The notes under the pieces: generated by a model | Database searches by the model: none | Told to the model about the DNA's origin: nothing | The model's input: the letters and a program-made list of their open reading frames with translations, nothing else | Position numbers and translations under genes: made by a program | Source: Phaeoceros laevis | Taxonomy: Eukaryota; Anthocerotophyta; Anthocerotopsida; Notothyladales | Direction: 5' to 3' | Length of the DNA: 25,633 nucleotides | Assembly: GCA_049999765.1 (NCBI GenBank) | Contig: JBNGIQ010008551.1 | Coordinates: 16,210 to 41,842 of the forward strand | Shown: piece after piece, positions 9,139 through 18,114 of the stretch | Numbering within the stretch: position 1 is the stretch's first letter | Layout: each line of letters starts with the position of its first letter

Positions 9139-10650
9139 AGCCGTTTATCAGGTGATCACGGTAGAAAAACGATTTTGAAGGTTGTGCACATGGGAGAGGG
9201 AACCAGTCAGAATGTTCCGTTCCTTGGGGGTGAGGTTGTCTGGGCGAAATTTGCTCGTTTTCCGTGGTGGCCAGCACAGGTGAGCTTTCTGTGGTTTTGC
9301 GCAAATCCAATATTTCCGTGACATTATATACACTGTTTTCTGTGCCAGTGCTGTAACAATAGTTTGTCGCCTAGCTCCCTGGAGAGCAGTTTAAGGTTAC
9401 AGAAGTGTGTGCGCTTCTAGATGTATACTCATTTTACTTGAAGATGCTTCCTACAGGTACAAGATCAAAAGGATCTGAATGAAGATTTTAAGGGAGATAA
9501 ACCTGCAGAGCATAACATTGCGGTGCGCTTCTTCGGCACTTATGACTAGTTTGTGACTACAGCCCTTTGTTACACGGTTTTGGTTCTTGCAATAGAGCAG
9601 TTGCTAGTGTGCTGACATAATCGTCTGCCGAATTAAGTCATTGCCTTAGACTCCTGCAGGTTGTGTTATTTCTGCCCTGTTGACCTCTCCTGACTTGGAT
9701 TAAATCATGTGAGAGTGCTGTCAACCTGAGCTCTGTAAATCCTAAGTTTGTAATATCTCTGGGCGTTTGCAGTGCTTGGGTGGATCCGACAGTGGGCTTG
9801 TCAAGATTTGATGTGGTAAGCCGCGGGTTGTGTTCATTTCTGTGGCCTGGATACAGGAGCTCTGATAGGTCTTTGAAGTGGGTACTACATTCCGTTGTGG
9901 CAGAAACTACAAGAAAGATCTCGAACACGAAAGAAAGCTTTAACCAAGGGAGTGGAGGAGGTGAGCCTCATTATCAAAGATCGAAACTGTTGATTTTCAT
10001 TGGGAAGTATCTTTCATCTAGCAAAATGGTACTGGTGACATTAATCAGTGTATCTCTTGTAACTTGCGGAAGCAGGCAATTGAGTTTCGGGCTACAGGAA
10101 AACTCCCACAAAATTGGGATAGCACTGCTTCAGAATCGGAGCAGAGTTCCCACAGGGCAGAAGCAAATGGTGGGCTATGTGTGCTGCGAACGTGTTAATG
10201 AATATAGAGCAAGGTAGTACTAGTGGACTAAGCTTTGAGTCTCTCCTAGCAGGTGTGAAGGTATCCACATCTGGGTCCCTGCGAGTAAAATCACAATCTG
10301 AGGAACCAGAGCAGCGGAGGGCAGCAAGGACAAGGAAACCAAAGGTCCTGTTCGAGGTATGTCATACGGCAGGTACCAGAAAGAATGGAGCTAAGGTCAA
10401 AGAACGGAGCTTAAAGGTGTGATACTGGAGTTAGGTGTGAGGCGTGTAATATCAGCTTCTCCATTCGCTCGTGCCTAGGTCGAGGAAGTGCATTCTTCAT
10501 TCTTTTTAACGTGGTTTGCAGCAGGAGGATATTGGTCATCGGAGGCCGGAGCGGAAACTTCGGCGGATTAGAATAATGCGTTACTTGGGGTTAGCTGCTC
10601 CCTATGGTTCACCGTTCACATCAGAAGGTGGGCATAAAGGTTCGTTGTAG
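9085..10650 (+). CDS. Small PWWP-domain protein, about seven exons
   Basis: A PWWP-domain protein, expected to bind methylated histone tails or DNA in the nucleus. The exons I can join in phase are 9085-9279, 9457-9548, 9773-9815, 9904-9960, 10076-10169, 10253-10416 (or to 10356) and 10522-10650. They give about 257 residues. The PWWP core is split over exons 1 to 3: G-G-E-V-V-W-A-K, F-P-W-W-P-A-Q, then V-R-F-F-G-T-Y-D-Y-A-W-V-D-P. The Tyr codon of Y-D-Y spans the intron at 9549, so the apparent TAG there is not a stop in the spliced message. A basic helical segment and a conserved-looking R-I-M-R-Y-L-G-L-A-A-P block follow. The terminal stop at 10648 assumes no splice at the possible donor at 10628, so more exons may exist. 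Start choice is the first ATG of the open frame; a 5' exon is possible. Confidence 0.75.
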
Positions 10651-11156
10651 TAGTCATTGGTAGTGCTGGGCAATGCAGTTTGGCTGTGGTGCTGCTGCAC
10701 AGCTAGCTGTATGCAGTTCTGCGATTGGACGTTTGTAGGGTTCAATGCAGCGGTGGCTTCGAAGTTGCAAAGAGCATGGTCTTGTTAACTTGTACAACGA
10801 TACTGTCATCCTATTATTGGTGCACTTTCCTTTCCGAAAAAGGTCAGCAAAAACTGTTACTTGACTATAGCTATGGTTCACTAACTTCACTACACTCCTG
10901 TGGTTTGCCACTGGAGTCTGGAAACGTGGGTGTGGAATTGCTGTTTGGCATTATGGCTAGTTAGGCTGCCTCACATCCGCACAGCAGCAGTGGCCGCCAT
11001 GCCCGCCTTCAGGCAGGTGTAGGACGTCATCTCTAGTCAGGAGTTGTACAGTTGCATAAATATCATATCGTGGCACTTGGAAAAGGCTCGGATGCATACG
11101 GCAAGTTTCCTAAGAAAAATAGTGCATTAGGAATGTCGCATTCGGCTTTCCTCGTC
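10651..11156. other. Convergent intergenic region, PWWP gene and PPR-C
   Basis: No gene is recognised. It lies between the 3' end of the PWWP gene and the 3' end of PPR-C. It may contain 3' UTRs or further PWWP exons if the donor at 10628 is used. Confidence 0.4.
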
Positions 11157-13943
11157 TTACGGGCGGCCCCCACAACGGCAAGATCCATCAACAAATCTGT
11201 GGACACGGTGAGCATCCCTTACAATGATCTCTCTGCATTCAATCCTCGACATGACTTCAGTGGAACTGTGACAGTCGCCACACATACGCAAATTTTTGGT
11301 GACCAGTAGAGGTGCCCCATCTGGAGTGTTCAACAGACCATAGGCCAACGCTAGCTTCTCAGCATGTCCACAGAGCTCATCTTCCTTGTCATTCTCGGAC
11401 AACCGCTTCAGCACCAACTCCGTGCGGGGGACTCGGCCTCCTTCCTCTTTCAACCGACTATTCGTACTCCGTACCTTGGTGGAAATGTCGCCCCTTTCTT
11501 CACCTACAACAAATGTATGTACATGCCGCTCCACCTCAATGCCTGCTACTGCAGCTTTCTTGCTAGCTCCTGCCGCCCTTCTCATCCTTCCAATTCTCTC
11601 TACATCTAACCACCTACCAGCATCTGCATAAATGTTCCCCATGAGAACATAGGCAGAGGCATTCTGGGAATCTGAACTTGTAAGCTTCGTAAAGCATCGC
11701 TTTGCCCGCTCTATGTCACCGTGAATCCTGCAGGCATACAGCAGAGATCTGGATCCAACGTCGTTCCTCTCGTATGACAACGTTTTCTCTGCCTCCTCCA
11801 GGTAGCCCGCCCGCCCAAGAAGGTCAACCATGCAATTGTAATGATCAGTATTGGGGATGATGGCAAAGGTCTCCACCATGGCCTTGAAGATTTGCTGCCC
11901 CTCCTCTACCAAGCCTGCATGACTGCATGCTGCCAGAAGGCAAGTGAACGTAGTGTGGTCAGCCTGAATGCCATCTTGCACCATCTTTCGAAAACATTCC
12001 ACAGCCTTGAGACCTTCATTACTTTGACCAAAGCCATTTATCATGGCATTCCACGTTACGACATCCTTTGTTGGCAAACTGTCAAAAACATTGCAGGCAT
12101 CGTCCAACCTGCCACACTTTGCATACATGTCTACCAGGCTGTTGGCCACAAATATGTCTGTGAAGAGTATTTCTCTTTCCACAATTTGTGAATGAAGCTG
12201 CCTGCCTTGTTGCAAGGCACCGACGATTGCACAGGCCTTCAACAGGCAAGCAAATGTGAAAGAATCAGCTAAAATGAGACCCTTCTGCTCCATTTCTTCA
12301 TAAAGAGCAAGGGCTTCTTGACCAACCCCAAGCTCAGCATATCCTGCGATCATTGTCGTCCATGTCACCACATCCTTTTTGGTCACACCATCAAAAACCT
12401 TGCGTGCTTCTTTCAACTCTCCACATTTCACATACATGTCCACCAGACAGGTGCCCACCACTAAGTCTGCTTCCAGTCCCCTCTTCAGAATCTGTGAATG
12501 AAGCTGCTTGCCCTGTTGTAAAGCACCAACAGTTGCACATGCCCTCAAGAGGCAAGCAAATGTAACAGGATTAGCTCGAATGAGACCTTCCTGTTCCATC
12601 CTATGAAACAGAACAAGCGCTTCTTGACAAAGTCCTTGCTCAGCATATCCGCCAATAATTGTCGTCCATGTCACCACATCTTTCATGTGCGATCTGTCAA
12701 AAACTCGGCGTGCTTCTTCCACCCTGCCACATTTTGTATACCCAGCTATCATGGTATTGCATGTCACCACATCCTTTGTTGCTAGTCCGTCAAAAACCTG
12801 GCGTGCATCTTCCAACCTGCCACATTTGGCGTACATGTCAATCACGCAGGTGCTCACCATTACATTAGCTTCCAGTCCCTTCTCTAGAATCTGTGAGTGG
12901 AGTTGCTTTCCTTGTCGTAAAGCTCCAGCATTGGCACATGCCTTCAGCAAGCAAACAAACGTAATAGGGTCCGCAAGCACCACATCTTCCACCCCCATTT
13001 GCTCGTAAAGGGACAGGACTTCTTGACCCCGCTCATGCTCAGCATACCCAGCTACCATGGTAGTCCATGTCACCACATCTTTTGTAACCAAACTGTCAAA
13101 TATAGTGCGCGCATCTCCCAACCTGCCACATTTTATATACATGTCCAGCAGGGAGTTCCAAACGAACAAATCTGGCTGGACACCACTCTTCAACAGATCA
13201 GCATGCACTTGCCTGCCAGATTCTAATTCTGCTGCACGTGCACAAGCTTGAAGGGCTGCCACGAAGACATGACAATCCGGCTTCACACTTGAGCTCCGCA
13301 TCTTTTGGTACAATCCTATAGCTTGCTTGGGTTCCTCATGCTTAGCAAGAGCTGCAATTGCTGCAGACCAGGAGAAGGCATCTGGTTTGGGCACCTTGGT
13401 GAACACGTCCATCGCCTCTTGCAACCTGCCATGAGAAGCATACATCCGAAGTATGTGATTGGCTAGGAACGTGTTCGACTCATAGCCAGCCTTGGCAGTA
13501 AGTTCGTGAACACGGCGTCCCAGATTCAAATTCTTTTGGGCCACACAGCTCTTGAGAACACGGTAGAAGAGAGACGTGGGAACACGCAATCCTGTCTGCA
13601 CCAGGACTCCTAGACCATCAACAGCTTCTCTGAGCTGCCCCTTCTCACACAGTTTGCTCACGTGTTCAGCACTGGCTTGGATTCCGTATGCTACAGCCCG
13701 GCGAGGGCCAGGATTACCCTGCAATGTCGAGTTGGATGATGACGGAGACCCCTGCTGCGCATCCAAAGCAGCCAGCTGCGAATTCACCCGGGCTGGCTTG
13801 CACACGTCCTTCGACTGCCTACGCCTGATGTCAGGGAATCTCCTTCTGCTGCCTACTATCCCACCACAGTTCCAAGATACGTCCCCCGGCTCGCACTGCT
13901 TCACATTCCCTGGGATGGCCGGAAAGCTGCTGCCCACAGACAT
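11157..13943 (-). CDS. PPR-C: PLS-class PPR protein, DYW:KP-like, altered KP box
   Basis: This is a 928-residue likely organelle RNA editing factor, starting at a true ATG. P, L and S motifs fill about residues 110-680, followed by an E region and a DYW-like domain with H-A-E-K-L-A, C-G-D-C-H and the end C-R-C-G-G-R-P. The box that reads K-K-P-A in its neighbours is K-K-A-A-V-A-G-I-E here, so the conserved Pro is lost. In mid-array the regular P-L-S order is broken by an extra S-type motif (V-V-T-C-N-T-M-I...A-K-like C-G-R-V-E-E-A-R) between an S and a P motif. PPR-E has the same feature at the same place, which marks the two as sister genes. It has no visible intron. The presequence does not align in frame with PPR-E. 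RNA target and organelle are unknown. Confidence 0.88.
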   Translation of the reverse strand: MSVGSSFPAIPGNVKQCEPGDVSWNCGGIVGSRRRFPDIRRRQSKDVCKPARVNSQLAALDAQQGSPSSSNSTLQGNPGPRRAVAYGIQASAEHVSKLCEKGQLREAVDGLGVLVQTGLRVPTSLFYRVLKSCVAQKNLNLGRRVHELTAKAGYESNTFLANHILRMYASHGRLQEAMDVFTKVPKPDAFSWSAAIAALAKHEEPKQAIGLYQKMRSSSVKPDCHVFVAALQACARAAELESGRQVHADLLKSGVQPDLFVWNSLLDMYIKCGRLGDARTIFDSLVTKDVVTWTTMVAGYAEHERGQEVLSLYEQMGVEDVVLADPITFVCLLKACANAGALRQGKQLHSQILEKGLEANVMVSTCVIDMYAKCGRLEDARQVFDGLATKDVVTCNTMIAGYTKCGRVEEARRVFDRSHMKDVVTWTTIIGGYAEQGLCQEALVLFHRMEQEGLIRANPVTFACLLRACATVGALQQGKQLHSQILKRGLEADLVVGTCLVDMYVKCGELKEARKVFDGVTKKDVVTWTTMIAGYAELGVGQEALALYEEMEQKGLILADSFTFACLLKACAIVGALQQGRQLHSQIVEREILFTDIFVANSLVDMYAKCGRLDDACNVFDSLPTKDVVTWNAMINGFGQSNEGLKAVECFRKMVQDGIQADHTTFTCLLAACSHAGLVEEGQQIFKAMVETFAIIPNTDHYNCMVDLLGRAGYLEEAEKTLSYERNDVGSRSLLYACRIHGDIERAKRCFTKLTSSDSQNASAYVLMGNIYADAGRWLDVERIGRMRRAAGASKKAAVAGIEVERHVHTFVVGEERGDISTKVRSTNSRLKEEGGRVPRTELVLKRLSENDKEDELCGHAEKLALAYGLLNTPDGAPLLVTKNLRMCGDCHSSTEVMSRIECREIIVRDAHRVHRFVDGSCRCGGRP

Positions 13944-14220
13944 TCCTAGTACCTGCTGGCTGCAACGAACTGACGAGTATCACTCGTCTAAGCTTCCGAT
14001 GGGCTTGCGCGGCGCTCAGTCCATGATGTTCGGGAGCTCAAGCCCTCACAAAGGATGTCTTCCTGGCAATTAGTTCTGCCTGCATACTTCAAATTGCAAG
14101 GCTAGTCAAAAGGCCAGGGCTGAAGTCAAAGTCCTCCGGGCAGCAGTTTCGTCCGTTGTACGGCCTGTGCGAGCCGGGCATCAAGACATTTTCAACAACA
14201 TTGCTCTGTTGCTGGCATTG

Positions 14221-17200
14221 TCAGGGTCGATCCCCACAGGAACAAGAGCCATTGAGGAAACGATGAACACGGTGTGCATCTCGTACAATGATCTCTCGCT
14301 TCTCAAGATGCGACATGATCGTAGTACTACTGTGGCAGTCACTGCACATGCGCAGATTTTTTGTGACTAACAAAGTTGTTCCATCATTCGTGTTGAGGAG
14401 ACCATAAGCCAAGGCTAGTTTCTCTGCATGTCCACACAAAGCCTCTTCCTTCTCTCCCTCAGACACTGCCTTCAGCACCAACTCGGTCTGTGGCACATGG
14501 CCCCCTTCCTCCTTCAACCTACGATTCACGGTCTTCAGCTTTGACGAGACGTCAGACCTGTCTTCACCAACAGTAAAATCGTGCACCTTGTTGTTGACTT
14601 CAATGCATGCCATTGCCGGCTTCTTCCAGGCACCAACCGACTTTCTCAAGGCTTCTATCCTATCAAAATCTCTCCGCCTGCCAGCTTTTGCATAGATGTT
14701 ACCAACGAGAATGTATGCCACTGCATTTTTTGGGTCCAACTCTATGAGACGGTCGTAGCATCGCCTTGCACGCTCCAAGTCATTGTGGCTTTTGCAGGCA
14801 CTCAGCAATGACGTCCACCCTACATAATCATCATCACATGGCATACTGCGCAACATGGTTTCAGCCTCATCGAGCCGGCCGGACCTCCCGAAAAGATCGA
14901 CAATGCAGTTATAATGGTTGACAGTGGGGATAATGCAGTAGTCTTCTAACATCATTTTGAAATAGTGCTGGCCCTCATATACCAGGCCACCATGACTGCA
15001 TGCCACAAGAAGACATATGAAAGTAGTGTCATTTGGAACCACGCCTTCCTCCCGCATCTCTTGGAAACATTGGATAGCCGCTTGACCATTAGTATGCTCA
15101 GCGTAGCTCATGAGAAGAGCATTCCATGTTACAACATCTCTTGTGGGCAACCTGTCAAACACTCGGCGAGCTTCATCCAACTTGCCACATTTGGCATACA
15201 TGTGCACAAGGCTGCTGCCAACGGTTACTTCTGTTTCCAGTCCTCTATCCTGAATCTGTGCATGGAACTGCTTCCCTTGATGTAAGGCTCCGACACTGGC
15301 ACATGCTTGAACAAGGGAGACAAATGTAACATCGTCTAGACTTACGCCCTCCTGTTGCATACGTACATGAAGAGCAAGAGCTTCTTGAGCAAGCCCACAA
15401 TGTACATAACCTGCCATCATGGCATTCCATGTTACCACATTTCTTGTGGGCAATCTGTCAAAAACCATCCGAGCAGATTTCAGGCTTCCACACTTTGCAT
15501 ACATGCTCACCACGCTGTTGCCAACAACCACGTCAGTTTCCAGTCCTCTTTCCTGAATCTCTGCGTGAAGCTGTGTCCCTTGATGCAGATCTCCAACGAT
15601 GGCGCATGCCTTAAGAAGGCACGCAAATGTAACCTGATTAGCTGGAATACTGCCCTCCTGCTGCATACTTCTGTAAAGATCTAGAGCATATTGACCGAGG
15701 CCATGCTGCACATAGCCTGCAATCATAGCATTCCATGTAACCACATCTTTGGTGGGCATTCTGCCAAACACTCTGTGAGCATCCTCGAAGCTACCACATT
15801 TTGCGTATGTGTCCACAAGGCTGCTACCAACAAGCACATTTGTTTCCAGTCCTTTTTCCTGAATCTGTGCATGAAGCTGCCTCACCTCATGCAGTGCTCC
15901 AACGCTGGCACACGCTTGCAGTAGAGACATGAACGTGACATGATCAGGTTGAGTCATGGCTTCCAGTTGCATACATGCATAAAGACCAAGTGCTTCTTGA
16001 CCAAGCCCGTGTCGAGCATATCCACCGATCATGACATTCCATGTTACCACACTTTTTTGGGGCAAACTGCAAAAGACTCTGCGAGCAGCCTCCAAGGACC
16101 CGCACTTTGCATACATGTCCAAAAGGCTGCTGCCGACACCTACATCACTTTCGAACCCTCGTTTTCTAATCTGTGCATGGAGCTTCTCCCCATCTTGAAG
16201 AGCTCCCACAGAGGCACACGCTTGTAGAAGGCAAATGAATGTCACACGATCTGCTGTAGTCGCGCCGTGCAGTTGCATTCTTGCATAAAGAACCAAAGCA
16301 TCTTGGCCAAGTCCGTGGTGTACATATCCTGAGATCATTGCATTCCATGTCACAACATTTTTTGTAGGCAATGTTTCAAACACTTTGCGAGCAGCCTCCA
16401 GGTTCCCGCATTTCGCATACATGTCTACTAGGGAATTTCCAACAACGACATCAACTTCCAGTCCCCTTTCCTTAATCTGTGCATGAAGCTGCTTTCCTTC
16501 ATTCAAAGCACCTATGCTGGCACACGCCTGCAACAGGCATGCAAATGTAACAGCATTAGCAAGAGTGATCCCCTCCTGTTGCATGCTTGCATAAAGAGTA
16601 AGAGCTTCTTGGCCCAGCCCATGCTGAGCATATCCCGCAATCATTGCAGTCCATGTCACCACATTTCGTATTGGAAGGTTGTTGAACACTGCGTGTGCAT
16701 CATCCAAGCTCCCACACTTCGCATACATATTCACAAGGCTATTCCCAATAATCACATCAGCTTGCAGTCCTCTTTCCTGAATCTGTGCATGAACTTGCTT
16801 CCCCTCATTCAAAGCTTCGACACTGGCACATGCTTGGAGGATGCTAACAAATGTGGCAACGTCTGCTGGAGTGATGCCCTCTCTGTGCATACTCCTATAA
16901 AGAGTAAGCGCTTCTTGACCAAGCCCATGTTGTGCATACCCTGCAATCATGGCATTCCACGTCACTACATCTCTGCTTGGCAGGTTATCGAACACGTTTC
17001 TTGCATCCTCTAGGCTCCCACACTTGGTATACATAGTAACGAGACAGTTTCCGACAAACATGTTGGGCTCATCTGGAATTCCCAGGATGTCAGCATGCAC
17101 CTCCCTGCCAGAAGACAGATCCTTTGCACTGGCGCATGCCTTGAGAACTGCTACAAAAATGTAGTTGTCGGGCGTCACACCTGACTCCCGCATCTGTCGA

Positions 17201-17631
17201 TATAGTCTTATAGCCTGTGTGGGCTGTCCATGTTGAGCATGTGCCAAGACAACGGAGGCCCACATATACCGGTCAGGTGCAATCACCTTGGTGAAAGCCG
17301 CTTTTGCTTCCTCTAATCTGCCATGGGAAGCATACATTCGAATAATGTGGTTGACCAAAAACACATCACACTCATATCCACTTTTCACAGCAAGAGCATG
17401 AAGGCGGGCACCAAGAATAAGATTCTTTTGAGCAATGCATCTCTTAAGGACATCATACAGGGCATTCTTGTGGACATAAGAACCTTGCCTAACAAGGAGG
17501 TCCAACGAATTCACAGCGTCCACGAGCTGCTCTCTCTCAGAATATGCACTCCAGGTTCTATTCAGGGAATTCGCTTCATCCTCTGCCATCCTGCGCAGGC
17601 CAGACAGAACGAAGACCTTAACGGACAGCAT
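14221..17631 (-). CDS. PPR-D: long PLS-class PPR protein with DYW:KP domain
   Basis: At 1136 residues this is the longest PPR gene here. It starts at an ATG with an in-frame TAG five codons upstream (GTT TAG ACC CTA GAC ATG). It has nine S and eight P motifs with intervening L motifs, an E region, then K-K-P-A-M-A-C-I-E, H-A-E-K-L-A, C-S-D-C-H and the end C-S-C-G-D-R-P. All zinc and catalytic ligands of the deaminase-like domain appear present. The presequence is short: the first PPR-like helices begin near residue 30, so a classical targeting peptide is not obvious. It could be the N-terminal 20 or so residues (M-L-S-V-K-V-F-V...R-R), or lie on an unseen 5' exon. Expected role: site-specific organelle RNA editing, possibly U-to-C. 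It is divergently arranged with PPR-E. Confidence 0.9.
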   Translation of the reverse strand: MLSVKVFVLSGLRRMAEDEANSLNRTWSAYSEREQLVDAVNSLDLLVRQGSYVHKNALYDVLKRCIAQKNLILGARLHALAVKSGYECDVFLVNHIIRMYASHGRLEEAKAAFTKVIAPDRYMWASVVLAHAQHGQPTQAIRLYRQMRESGVTPDNYIFVAVLKACASAKDLSSGREVHADILGIPDEPNMFVGNCLVTMYTKCGSLEDARNVFDNLPSRDVVTWNAMIAGYAQHGLGQEALTLYRSMHREGITPADVATFVSILQACASVEALNEGKQVHAQIQERGLQADVIIGNSLVNMYAKCGSLDDAHAVFNNLPIRNVVTWTAMIAGYAQHGLGQEALTLYASMQQEGITLANAVTFACLLQACASIGALNEGKQLHAQIKERGLEVDVVVGNSLVDMYAKCGNLEAARKVFETLPTKNVVTWNAMISGYVHHGLGQDALVLYARMQLHGATTADRVTFICLLQACASVGALQDGEKLHAQIRKRGFESDVGVGSSLLDMYAKCGSLEAARRVFCSLPQKSVVTWNVMIGGYARHGLGQEALGLYACMQLEAMTQPDHVTFMSLLQACASVGALHEVRQLHAQIQEKGLETNVLVGSSLVDTYAKCGSFEDAHRVFGRMPTKDVVTWNAMIAGYVQHGLGQYALDLYRSMQQEGSIPANQVTFACLLKACAIVGDLHQGTQLHAEIQERGLETDVVVGNSVVSMYAKCGSLKSARMVFDRLPTRNVVTWNAMMAGYVHCGLAQEALALHVRMQQEGVSLDDVTFVSLVQACASVGALHQGKQFHAQIQDRGLETEVTVGSSLVHMYAKCGKLDEARRVFDRLPTRDVVTWNALLMSYAEHTNGQAAIQCFQEMREEGVVPNDTTFICLLVACSHGGLVYEGQHYFKMMLEDYCIIPTVNHYNCIVDLFGRSGRLDEAETMLRSMPCDDDYVGWTSLLSACKSHNDLERARRCYDRLIELDPKNAVAYILVGNIYAKAGRRRDFDRIEALRKSVGAWKKPAMACIEVNNKVHDFTVGEDRSDVSSKLKTVNRRLKEEGGHVPQTELVLKAVSEGEKEEALCGHAEKLALAYGLLNTNDGTTLLVTKNLRMCSDCHSSTTIMSHLEKREIIVRDAHRVHRFLNGSCSCGDRP

Positions 17632-18114
17632 GTCTAGGGTCTAAACATGTCCCTACACGTGCACCACCAGCGAGCTGTAAAATCATAAAGCAATTGGGTG
17701 CGTGCAAACGAGATTGCACCTTCTTGTTCCCACATGGTCCAATCTGGGGTAAGATCCGATGCTAACTCCTGCTCGTTTTCTCTCAGGTATAACATCCAAG
17801 CAGCTGAACGTGCAAAGCAGAGCGCGCTGGCTCGCTCGGATATGGTTTCCCGCTTGGAGATCCATGTATCACAGACGGTATCCCCCCATGGCCCGGTTTC
17901 CAGTCGGCGTCCTTCCCAAATAATGGGTACTGCTGCCAGTGGCTGGCCGGTCCCGACGATGAATGTCAGCCACAAGGTGTACTCCTGTGCACAATGGCAG
18001 CCATTTCGTTGCAGCCAGCATTTACTACAGTTGTATTGATCTACAATGGCTCAAATTCCGGGAATGCTCAAAAGCGGAGTCTGGTGCCTCAGCGACCGTC
18101 ACTGAAGCATAGCA
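17632..18114. promoter_or_regulatory. Putative bidirectional promoter of PPR-D and PPR-E
   Basis: The two PPR start codons point away from each other across 483 bp, so this stretch must hold both promoters and 5' UTRs. Short open frames on both strands fill it (113 codons each) but match nothing I know and overlap each other. I see no clear TATA element. Confidence 0.4.

Noticed and set aside
9547-9549. In-frame TAG suggesting a PWWP pseudogene
   Set aside because: A GT donor overlaps the codon, and splicing to 9773 restores the conserved Y-D-Y-A-W-V strand in phase.
14049-14190. Short plus-strand stretch reading L-T-K-D-V-F-L-A-I-S-S-A, reminiscent of a tyrosine-recombinase helix
   Set aside because: The match is a few residues with no catalytic Arg, His or Tyr nearby, so it is not enough to call a transposon remnant.
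17634-18039. Overlapping open frames on both strands (113 codons each) between PPR-D and PPR-E
   Set aside because: Neither has a known motif, and they occupy the same bases. The region is better explained as a shared promoter.
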